From: Methanobacteriota archaeon
GTDB taxonomy: Archaea > Thermoplasmatota > Thermoplasmata > RBG-16-68-12 > EA-27
DNA length: 11,063 nt
Assembly (NCBI GenBank): GCA_016207545.1
Contig: JACQPO010000117.1
Location: 1 to 11,063 of the forward strand
Direction of reading: 5' to 3'
The position numbers and the translations under genes are program-made. Below are positions 5,392 to 11,063 of this stretch, in pieces. The notes beneath the pieces are model-generated. The model saw nothing but the letters and a program-made list of their open reading frames with translations. It was not told the origin of the DNA and made no database searches. Every line of letters starts with the position of its first letter. Position 1 is the stretch's first letter.

Positions 5392-8292
5392 GTGGCGGCG
5401 CCTCCCTACGATCCCATGGTTGTGGAGCCGAAGTGGCAGCGCGCGTGGGAGGAGGCCGGCGTGTATCGGGCCCGCGCAGCGCCGGGGCGGCCGAAGTTCT
5501 ACGCGACTGTGCCGTACCCGTACGTGAACAGTTACCAGCACCTCGGCTTCGGCGTCGCGTTCCTCCGCGCGGAGTTCCTCGCGCGGTACAAGCGCATGAC
5601 GGGCCACAACGTCCTCATGCCGCAGGCGTTCCACTGCACGGGCCTCCCGATCCTGGGCGCCGCGAGGAGGGTCGCGGAGGGCGAGCCCCGCCAGCTCGCG
5701 ATCCTGCGGGAGATGGGAGTCCCCGAGGAGGAGATCCCGAAATTCGGAGACCCGCTCCACTGGATCGACGTGTTCCCGCAGGCGACGATGGACGACCTGA
5801 AGAGCCTCGGGGCGGCGGTCGACTGGTCCCGCTCCTTCATCACGACACACCTGAACCCGCCGTACGACGCGTTCGTGAAGTGGCAGTTCCGGCGGTTGCG
5901 GGACAAGGGGTACGTCGAGATAGGGACCCACGAGGTCATCTGGTGCCCGCGGGACGGCGCGCCGATCGGGGACCACGACCGGCTCGAGGGCGAGGGCGTC
6001 CAGCCCGTCGAGTTCACGCTCCTGAAGTTTCCGCTGGCGGACGCGTTTCTCGTCGCCGCCACCCTGCGGCCGGAGACCGTGTACGGGCAGACGAACCTGT
6101 GGGTGGACCCGGACGTCGCCTACGTGCGGGCGCGGGTGGACGGGGAGCCTTGGATCGTGAACCGCCTGGCGGCGATGAAACTGGGCGAGCAAGGGCATCG
6201 GGTCGAAGTCCTCGGGGAGGTCCGCGGACGCGACCTCGTCGGCAGGGATGTGCTCGCCCCGGGCGTCGAGCAGATGGTTCCGATCTTGCCGAGCAAGTTC
6301 CTGGAGCAGAACCGCGGCACCGGGATCGTGACGAGCGTGCCCTCCGATGCGCCCGACGACTGGATGGCGGTTCAGGACTTGCAGCGGGACGCGGCGCAGA
6401 TCCGCGCGTTCGGCCTCGACGCCGCCACGATCGCCGGGATTCGTCCGATTCCAATCATCCGCAGCGAAGGCTGGGGCCCGCTCCCCGCGGTCGAAATCTG
6501 CGAGCGCATGGGGATTGCGAGCCAGATGGACCGCGAGAAGTTGCAGGCCGCGAAGGAGGAGATCTACCGCACGGGCTACTACACGGGGGTCATGACGGAG
6601 GCCGCGGGCCCGTACGTGGGCGTGCGCGTGGAGGAAGCGAAGGACCGGATCAAGGCGGATCTGATCGCCGCCGGCCGCGCGTCGACGATGTGGGAGCCCG
6701 CGGAGGAGGTCGTCTGCCGGTGCGCGACCCCCGCGATCGTGAAGATCGTCGACAACCAGTGGTTCCTCCGGTACGGGGACCCCGGCTGGAAGGACGTCGC
6801 CCACGAGGCCCTCGACCGCATGGGGCTGTACCCGGAGGCCGTGCGGAAGCAGTTCCACTACACGATCGACTGGCTGCGGGACTGGGCCTGCGCGCACCAC
6901 CAGGGGCTCGGCACGAAGCTGCCGTGGGACAACCATTGGGTCATCGAGTCTCTCTCCGACTCCACGGTGTACATGGCGTACTATACGATTGCGCACGCGT
7001 TGCAGGGGGGCAAGCTGCGGTCCGACGTCCCCTGGGCCCAGCGGCTGAACGACGCGTTCTTCGACTACGTCTTCTACGGCAAGGGCGACCCCGCCGCAAT
7101 CGCGCGCGAGGTTGGCACGGATGCCGCCACGCTTGAGGCTCTCCGCATGGAGTTCCTGTACTGGTACCCGCTCGACTTGCGCCACACGGGGAAGGACCTC
7201 GTGCAGAACCACATGACGTTCTGCGTGTTCAACCACATCGCGATGTTCCCGCCGGAGCACTGGCCCCGCGGCTTCGGCGTCATCGGCCACGTCAGCCTCG
7301 GCGGGGAGAAGATGTCGAAGTCGAAGGGGAACGTGTGGTTCATCCGCGCGGCGGTCGAGGAGTGGGGTGCGGACACCGTCCGGCTCATGGTCGCGAACGC
7401 CGGGGACGGATTGGACGATCCGCGGCTCGACCTGCAGTTCGCGGAGTCGATCCGGGACCGGATTGGCTCGTGGTTCGCCTTCGCGACGTCGCCCGGCGAA
7501 ACGACGGAGCAGGGGACACCCCTCGACCGATGGTTCCTGTCCCTCCTGAACCGGTCCGTGCGGGGGGCGCGGACGGCGATGGAGGCGATGGAGTTCCGGG
7601 CCGCGCTCCGCGCCGGGTTCTTCGAGCTTCAAACGGCGTGGGTCTGGTACGCGACCCGCGTCCCGGTGCCAAACCACGCGGTGCGGGAGCGGTTCGTCGA
7701 GACGCAGACGTTGCTGCTCGCGCCGTTCGCCCCCCACGTGTGCGAGGAGATATGGCACCGGATCGGCAGATCGGGGTTCGTCGTGGCGGCGCCGTATCCC
7801 GAGCCGCAGGCCTCCGAGATTGACCCCGCTGCGGAGGCGGCGGAATCGTTCCTGCGTGCGACGTTGGCGGACATCCGGGAAATCCTGAAGGTCACGCGCA
7901 TCGCGCCGAAGCGCGTGACCCTGTTCGTCGCGGCTGCGTGGAAGCGGGAGGCGTCCGCGTTGGCGGCGTCCCTCGCGAAGGACGGCGCCCTGACGATGTC
8001 CGCGTTCATGGAGCGCGCGATGGCGGTGCCAGCGCTCAAGGCGCACGCCGGAGACCTCCCACCCTTCGGCAAGGGAATCGTCGAGGACCTGTCCCATCGG
8101 AAGGCGGAGGATCTCGCGGAGGCGACGACCCACATCCCGGAGCGGGAATACCTCGAGGCCGCGCGTCCGTTCCTCGAGAGCGAGATCGGATGCACGGTCC
8201 GCGTGCACGCCGCGGACGAGCCGGGGGTAGAGGACCCGAAGGGCAAGGCACGCCTGGCTATGCCCCGACGGCCCGCGATCTACGTGGAGTGA
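5392..8292 (+). CDS. leuS: Leucine--tRNA ligase, archaeal type, with altered HIGH motif
   Basis: Class I synthetase charging tRNA-Leu, 966 residues, normal for archaeal LeuRS. Segments in order are the Rossmann start PYPYVNSYQHLGFG (41-54), PQAFHCTGLPI (77-87), the CP1 editing domain with TLRPETVYGQTN (224-235) and GTGIVTSVPSDAPDDW (309-324, carrying the conserved editing Asp), a zinc-knuckle-like CRCATPAIVKI, the HHQGLGTKLPWD segment, KMSKS (640-644), the anticodon-binding helices and an archaeal C-terminal extension. The editing domain looks intact. Oddly, the ATP-binding HxGH signature reads HLGF (50-53), so the second histidine is phenylalanine. KMSKS is unchanged. The GTG start at 5392 is supported by a TATA-like box 26 bases upstream. 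The next Met (residue 9) is less likely. The stop overlaps a Shine-Dalgarno for the gene that follows. Confidence 0.96.
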   Translation: MAAPPYDPMVVEPKWQRAWEEAGVYRARAAPGRPKFYATVPYPYVNSYQHLGFGVAFLRAEFLARYKRMTGHNVLMPQAFHCTGLPILGAARRVAEGEPRQLAILREMGVPEEEIPKFGDPLHWIDVFPQATMDDLKSLGAAVDWSRSFITTHLNPPYDAFVKWQFRRLRDKGYVEIGTHEVIWCPRDGAPIGDHDRLEGEGVQPVEFTLLKFPLADAFLVAATLRPETVYGQTNLWVDPDVAYVRARVDGEPWIVNRLAAMKLGEQGHRVEVLGEVRGRDLVGRDVLAPGVEQMVPILPSKFLEQNRGTGIVTSVPSDAPDDWMAVQDLQRDAAQIRAFGLDAATIAGIRPIPIIRSEGWGPLPAVEICERMGIASQMDREKLQAAKEEIYRTGYYTGVMTEAAGPYVGVRVEEAKDRIKADLIAAGRASTMWEPAEEVVCRCATPAIVKIVDNQWFLRYGDPGWKDVAHEALDRMGLYPEAVRKQFHYTIDWLRDWACAHHQGLGTKLPWDNHWVIESLSDSTVYMAYYTIAHALQGGKLRSDVPWAQRLNDAFFDYVFYGKGDPAAIAREVGTDAATLEALRMEFLYWYPLDLRHTGKDLVQNHMTFCVFNHIAMFPPEHWPRGFGVIGHVSLGGEKMSKSKGNVWFIRAAVEEWGADTVRLMVANAGDGLDDPRLDLQFAESIRDRIGSWFAFATSPGETTEQGTPLDRWFLSLLNRSVRGARTAMEAMEFRAALRAGFFELQTAWVWYATRVPVPNHAVRERFVETQTLLLAPFAPHVCEEIWHRIGRSGFVVAAPYPEPQASEIDPAAEAAESFLRATLADIREILKVTRIAPKRVTLFVAAAWKREASALAASLAKDGALTMSAFMERAMAVPALKAHAGDLPPFGKGIVEDLSHRKAEDLAEATTHIPEREYLEAARPFLESEIGCTVRVHAADEPGVEDPKGKARLAMPRRPAIYVE
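8286..8292 (+). promoter_or_regulatory. Shine-Dalgarno overlapping the leuS stop
   Basis: GGAGTGA covers the last leuS codon and its TGA and lies six bases before ATG 8299. This suggests translational coupling and favours 8299 over the internal ATG at 8392. Confidence 0.45.
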
Positions 8293-8298
8293 CGCGGG

Positions 8299-8832
8299 AT
8301 GCCGTTGCGCCTCCCCTCGCGACGTCCCGCCGGACCGCGAACTGCCCCCTTCCGTCGCCGGGCGCCGCCGACGCCGCAAGCGACGCGGCTCATGAAGGTC
8401 TCTCTGGGTGCGGGACTCCTCTTCGTCGTCCTCCTCGGGATTGTGTTCATCCCGACTGCGCTGCGATTCGACCGACCGCCTCAGCCAACGATCGTCCTGA
8501 CGGAAACCGCGAGCAGCCCCCTGTTCCTCGTCGAGGTCACCCGCGTGAACGTGCGCGAACCCCTTGCATCCTACCGAGGGGAGCTCAACATCACGAACAT
8601 GAGCGAGCCGGACCGCGTGTCGGACATCAACGTGGACATTCCGCAGCTTGGCGAAGGCGAATGGGCGGGAGGGCTCGTCTCGTTCGCAGACGTCGACGGA
8701 GACGGCACGCTCTCGATCGGCGATCGGTTCACGATTCGCCCGCAGACGACGGGTTCGTGGCGGTACGAGCTGTTCATCTTCTACGCGAGCAACGCGGAGT
8801 TCGCGGTCGGCTACATCCGACTCGGAGCATGA
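8299..8832 (+). CDS. Membrane-anchored extracytoplasmic protein with an EF-hand-like loop
   Basis: 177 residues from ATG 8299, or 146 from ATG 8392. I recognise no family. An Arg/Pro-rich N-terminus (1-31) precedes one hydrophobic helix, LGAGLLFVVLLGIVFIPTAL (about 36-55). The remaining 120 residues would lie outside the cell and look like a beta-rich domain (VEVTRVNVREP, GELNITN, WRYELFIFYAS). DVDGDGTLSIGD (131-142) is a complete 12-residue EF-hand-type calcium loop with Asp at positions 1, 3, 5 and 12. The pattern of a single N-terminal helix, beta domain and Ca loop recalls archaeal pilin-like surface proteins. I see no clear pilin cleavage site, so this is only a resemblance. It starts six bases after leuS and is probably co-transcribed. 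The 8299 start rests on GGAGTGA upstream, but its extension is oddly basic, so 8392 remains possible. Confidence 0.75.
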   Translation: MPLRLPSRRPAGPRTAPFRRRAPPTPQATRLMKVSLGAGLLFVVLLGIVFIPTALRFDRPPQPTIVLTETASSPLFLVEVTRVNVREPLASYRGELNITNMSEPDRVSDINVDIPQLGEGEWAGGLVSFADVDGDGTLSIGDRFTIRPQTTGSWRYELFIFYASNAEFAVGYIRLGA

Positions 8833-8838
8833 CGATAC

Positions 8839-8845
8839 CTTTATC
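8839..8845 (+). promoter_or_regulatory. TATA-like box for tRNA-Lys (and perhaps the GPN gene)
   Basis: CTTTATC is centred near 8842, about 29 bases before the tRNA 5' end at 8872, right for an archaeal promoter. It starts just after the preceding gene's stop codon. No other box lies between the tRNA and the GPN gene. Confidence 0.6.
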
Positions 8846-8871
8846 GCACGGCCGTGGTTCGCACGGCCCGC

Positions 8872-8971
8872 GGGCCCGTAGCTTAGCCAGGTAGAGCGAC
8901 CGGCTCTTAGGGGACCCGTTCGGGTCGCCGGAGACACCGGTAGGTCAAGGGTTCGAATCCCTTCGGGCCCG
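8872..8971 (+). tRNA. tRNA-Lys (anticodon CUU) with a 26-nt intron
   Basis: Full cloverleaf: acceptor GGGCCCG (8872-8878) pairs with CGGGCCC (8964-8970), discriminator G 8971, and CCA is not encoded. The D-stem is GCTT with GAGC (8881-8884, 8894-8897). The anticodon stem ACCGG (8899-8903) pairs with CCGGT (8937-8941). The loop CTCTTA then A38 gives anticodon CTT at 8906-8908. The variable region is AGGTC. The T-stem AAGGG/CCCTT holds loop TTCGAAT (8952-8958). Splicing out 8910-8935 leaves 74 nt. It is the elongator tRNA reading AAG. It has its own TATA-like box and lies 15 nt before the GPN gene. Confidence 0.96.
8910..8935 (+). other. tRNA intron with canonical bulge-helix-bulge splice site
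   Basis: It is inserted between positions 37 and 38, the usual archaeal place. The exon-intron fold gives a 4-bp helix (CTCT 8904-8907 with GGAG 8930-8933) flanked by two three-base bulges, TAG (8908-8910) and ACA (8934-8936). Cutting after the second base of each bulge, as the archaeal splicing endonuclease does, yields exactly this intron. The intron body forms its own hairpin, GACCC-GTTC-GGGTC (8913-8926). Confidence 0.93.
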
Positions 8972-8986
8972 TTTCGGGCGAACTCC

Positions 8987-9754
8987 ATGGCGCGCAACCT
9001 CTACTTCATCGGGACCGCGGGGTCCGGGAAGACGACGATGACCCACGCGTTCCATACGTGGATGCAATCCCAGGGCCTCGACGCGGTCACCGTGAACCTC
9101 GACCCGGGCGTCGACAGCCTTCCCTACGAGCCCGACGTCGACATCCGCGACTGGATCCGCCTCGACGAGATCATGGCGGAGCGTGGGCTCGGCCCGAACG
9201 GGGCGCAGATTCTGGCGGCGGACATGCTCGCCCTCAACGCGAAGGAAGTCGCCGACGTGCTCGAGACGTTCGAGACGAGCTACTTCCTGATCGACACGCC
9301 CGGGCAGATGGAACTGTTCACGTTCCGCGAATCGAGCGCGATCGTCATCGACACGTTCGGCCGCGAGGACAGCGCGCTCGTGTACCTCAACGACCCCGCG
9401 CTCGTGAAAGACGCGTCCGGACTCATCTCCTCCCTGCTCCTCGTCGCGACGACCCAGTTCCGCCACGGGCTCCCGTTCGTGAACGTCCTGAGCAAGGCGG
9501 ACCTCCTCACGCCGGAGGACCTGGAACGGGTCGTGAAGTGGTCCCTCGACCCGATCGCCCTCTACCAGGCCCTCGCGGAGGGGGAAACCACGCCGAAGAC
9601 CGTGCTCGACATCTCCTTCTTCGAGGGCCTGGAGTCCGTGGGCGTCTACCGGCGCCTCGTCCCCGTCTCCGCGGAGGCGATGTTCGGCTTCGAGGAGATC
9701 TACAACGCGGTCCAGCAGGTGTTCGAGGGCGGCGAGGACCTCCGGCCCGACTAA
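8987..9754 (+). CDS. GPN-loop GTPase (archaeal Gpn/PAB0955 family)
   Basis: 255 residues, standard for the family. These homodimeric SIMIBI-class GTPases use a Gly-Pro-Asn insertion to complete the partner's active site. Eukaryotic relatives help assemble or import RNA polymerase II, and the archaeal role is less settled. Motifs are Walker A GTAGSGKTT (9-17), NLDPG (37-41), the conserved YEPDVDIRDWI (47-57), the GPN loop GLGPNGA (67-73), G3 DTPGQME (103-109), and G4 SKAD (169-172) in place of NKxD, as is common in archaeal members. The start is ATG 8987, with no Shine-Dalgarno and no TATA box of its own. It lies 15 nt after the tRNA-Lys 3' end, so it may be made as a tRNA-mRNA transcript freed by tRNA 3' processing. 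It ends at TAA 9752-9754, which overlaps a small dyad. Confidence 0.95.
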   Translation: MARNLYFIGTAGSGKTTMTHAFHTWMQSQGLDAVTVNLDPGVDSLPYEPDVDIRDWIRLDEIMAERGLGPNGAQILAADMLALNAKEVADVLETFETSYFLIDTPGQMELFTFRESSAIVIDTFGREDSALVYLNDPALVKDASGLISSLLLVATTQFRHGLPFVNVLSKADLLTPEDLERVVKWSLDPIALYQALAEGETTPKTVLDISFFEGLESVGVYRRLVPVSAEAMFGFEEIYNAVQQVFEGGEDLRPD

Positions 9755-9770
9755 TATCATCTCGGATATT
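9753..9770. other. Short dyad at the end of the GPN gene
   Basis: AATATC (9753-9758), ATCTCG, GATATT (9765-9770): perfect six-base arms overlapping the GPN stop. It sits about 13 bases before the TATA-like box of the next small ORF. It could be an operator or a weak hairpin. There is no T-tract, so I do not call it a terminator. Confidence 0.4.
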
Positions 9771-9782
9771 CGCCGCGCTCCC

Positions 9783-9789
9783 TTTATTA
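9783..9789 (+). promoter_or_regulatory. TATA-like box for the 43-residue ORF
   Basis: TTTATTA is centred at 9786, 28 bases before GTG 9814, the spacing expected for a leaderless archaeal message. It is the only A/T-rich heptamer nearby other than the dyad just upstream. Confidence 0.55.
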
Positions 9790-9813
9790 CGCCCCGACGC
9801 CACAGAGGGACCC

Positions 9814-9945
9814 GTGTCCCCCCTGCTCCTCCGCGAAGATCCTTACGAGTTCGTCGAGGAACGGCCCCTCGTTGTGGTTCGGAAGGACGACGAAGGGGAT
9901 GAAAAGCGCACGAACCCCGCGCCCGTCGTCACGCCTACCCCCTAG
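9814..9945 (+). CDS. Small leaderless ORF, 43 residues, unknown function
   Basis: GTG 9814 to TAG 9943-9945. The product begins MSPLLLREDPYEFVEERP, continues LVVVRKDDEGDEKR and ends in a Pro/Thr tail, NPAPVVTPTP. It is acidic to mixed in charge, has one short hydrophobic strand, and shows no Cys/His motif or membrane helix. Support comes from the well-placed TATA-like box, a mostly G/C third codon position as in neighbouring genes, and the way the frame ends exactly at the reductase stop. The two stop codons share the palindrome CTAG (9942-9945). I do not recognise the protein, and chance cannot be excluded at this length. Confidence 0.55.
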   Translation: MSPLLLREDPYEFVEERPLVVVRKDDEGDEKRTNPAPVVTPTP

Positions 9946-11063
9946 AGGAAGTCGAACTCCGCGAGCACCTCGGGGTGCTTCGCCCGCAGCCGGTCCAGCA
10001 CGGCCGGCGCGGACATCTCCTCCGGCGCGACGTCCACAAGCGCCCGCAGGATTCGGTTGATCGTCGCGTCGTCCATCCGGAGTAGCCTCTCCTTGAGCAG
10101 GTAGTTCCGGTACAGCTTCTCCTCGAGCCGTTCCCGCCAGCGACGCTCGTACCGCCCGAGGAACGCGGCGGAGAAATCGGCAACGGCCAAGGCCTCTCCG
10201 GCGACTTCGCCCGCGTACTTGCCCGCCAAGCAGCCATTGAGGATGCCGCCGCCGGTCAGGGGGTCGATCATCCGGGCGGCGTCCCCGACGAGGGCGAGGC
10301 CGTCCGTGAACGTCCGCTCGAGGGGCATCGACACGCTGACCGCGCCCGCGATCTCCGAAATGACTTCGCCCCTCCCGAGTTCCGGGCGCTGGACGAGGAA
10401 CCGGTCGAGGTACACCTTCGCCGCCGCGCGGTCCCGGACCTTCGAGAGGTTCACGCCGAGCCCCACGTTCGCGACGTCGTCGCCCTTCCAGAACACCCAC
10501 ACGTACCCTCCGGGGGCGCAGGACCCGAGGTAGAAGTCGTCGTACCGCGGGTCCCCCTCGACGCCGACCATCGTATACTCCAGGCACGCGTCGATGTCCC
10601 GCGTTCGCAGGTGCGTCTCCAGCCCCGCCCACCGGCCGACCTGGGACTCGAACCCGTCCGCTCCGACCACGAGCTTGGCCCGAATGTCGTACGTGCGACC
10701 CATGTGCTCGCACCGGGCCCCCACGACGCGTCCGTCCTCCTTCAGGAGCCCAACCGCCGACGTGCGGATCCGGATTTCCGCGCCCGCCCGCGCCGCCTCC
10801 TCGGCCAGGTAGCGGTCGAACAGGTTCCGCTCGACCGTGTAGCCGACCTCGTCGCCTGCCCGTGACGCGTCGACCGTGAGGCACGTCCCGTCCGGGGCGA
10901 AGACGCGGGCCCCCTGGACCTCGTGCGCTACGAACTTCGGGCTTGGCGGGATTCCGATCTCCGCGAGCCAGCCTTTCGCGATGCCCTCGCCGCACCGCAC
11001 GGGAGTCCCAATCTCCGCGCGCTTCTCGATCAGAACGGTGCGGCATCCCGCCTTGGCGGCGTA
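9942..11063 (-). CDS. Geranylgeranyl reductase family flavoprotein (archaeal lipid saturation), 5'-truncated
   Basis: The frame is open to the window edge, so the start and the N-terminal dinucleotide-binding GxGxxG lie outside. About 373 residues are visible. FAD enzymes of this family reduce the double bonds of geranylgeranyl chains on archaeal membrane lipid precursors. Visible blocks are AKAGCRTVLIEKRAEIGTPV followed by RCGEG (the usual N-terminal run after the Rossmann motif), LVVGADGFESQVGRWAGL, GGYVWVFWKGDDVANVGLGV, and the second FAD motif GLALVGDAARMIDPLTGGGI with its continuation LNGCLAGKYAGEVA. A helical C-terminus ends VLAEFDFL. The GTG at 11000 is an internal Val and not the start. 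It ends convergently with the 43-residue ORF, sharing CTAG. The family is certain. The exact substrate (digeranylgeranyl glycerophospholipid or another isoprenoid) is inferred from the domain of life. Confidence 0.93.
   Translation of the reverse strand, partial: YAAKAGCRTVLIEKRAEIGTPVRCGEGIAKGWLAEIGIPPSPKFVAHEVQGARVFAPDGTCLTVDASRAGDEVGYTVERNLFDRYLAEEAARAGAEIRIRTSAVGLLKEDGRVVGARCEHMGRTYDIRAKLVVGADGFESQVGRWAGLETHLRTRDIDACLEYTMVGVEGDPRYDDFYLGSCAPGGYVWVFWKGDDVANVGLGVNLSKVRDRAAAKVYLDRFLVQRPELGRGEVISEIAGAVSVSMPLERTFTDGLALVGDAARMIDPLTGGGILNGCLAGKYAGEVAGEALAVADFSAAFLGRYERRWRERLEEKLYRNYLLKERLLRMDDATINRILRALVDVAPEEMSAPAVLDRLRAKHPEVLAEFDFL

Noticed and set aside
5311..8997. A 1228-codon open frame antisense to leuS, the membrane protein and the tRNA
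   Set aside because: It is the mirror of G/C-rich third positions in leuS. The translation is Arg/His/Pro-rich low-complexity sequence with no domain, and it runs through a tRNA gene. Real motifs lie on the plus strand.
9787..11046. A 419-codon frame antisense-offset within the reductase gene
   Set aside because: It is a shadow of the geranylgeranyl reductase frame, which carries the FAD motifs. The composition is low-complexity Arg/Gly/Pro.

Overview
The window is a stretch of archaeal chromosome, roughly two-thirds G+C by eye. The archaeal assignment rests on an archaeal-type LeuRS and PheS, an MptA-type GTP cyclohydrolase for the (methano)pterin pathway, a geranylgeranyl reductase for isoprenoid lipids, an archaeal GPN-loop GTPase, a tRNA-Lys with a bulge-helix-bulge intron, and TATA-like boxes about 26-29 bases upstream of start codons (leaderless starts, often GTG). 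FtsZ next to a ribbon-helix-helix regulator points to Euryarchaeota in the broad sense. A high-GC Thermoplasmatota lineage is my best guess, but this is inference and not demonstrated.

Layout. 2-1144 (+): 3' part of pheS, with its 5' end outside the window. 1145-1665: a non-coding stretch dominated by a degenerate tandem array with a strict 21-bp period. 1666-2154 (+): a small TPR protein. 2155-5124 (-): a run of genes read leftward. Its order is a tandem ribbon-helix-helix (RHH) regulator, a divergent and shortened FtsZ-like GTPase, an intrinsic terminator, a yjbQ-like gene, mptA, and a tiny zinc-finger gene that abuts the TPR gene tail to tail. 5125-5391: a divergent control region with a perfect 20-bp dyad, TATGAC repeats and at least two TATA boxes. 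5392-8292 (+): leuS. 8299-8832 (+): a membrane-anchored protein with an EF-hand-like loop. 8872-8971 (+): tRNA-Lys(CUU) with a 26-nt intron. 8987-9754 (+): a GPN-loop GTPase 15 nt behind the tRNA. 9814-9945 (+): a 43-residue leaderless ORF. 9942-11063 (-): geranylgeranyl reductase, with its 5' end outside the window.

How it fits together. Much of the window is housekeeping: two aminoacyl-tRNA synthetases, a tRNA, and a GPN GTPase of the kind linked to RNA polymerase or ribosome maturation. The distinctive module is the RHH regulator, its probable operator sites and the odd FtsZ-like protein. Its arrangement recalls the haloarchaeal cdrS-ftsZ2 cell-division locus. The FtsZ-like protein, however, lacks the C-terminal domain and the canonical T7 catalytic residues, so it may be a regulatory or non-canonical paralogue. 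The 21-bp array, the hidden 52-residue zinc finger and the 43-residue leaderless ORF are the other parts I could not reduce to known annotation. I see no CRISPR array, insertion sequence or prophage.
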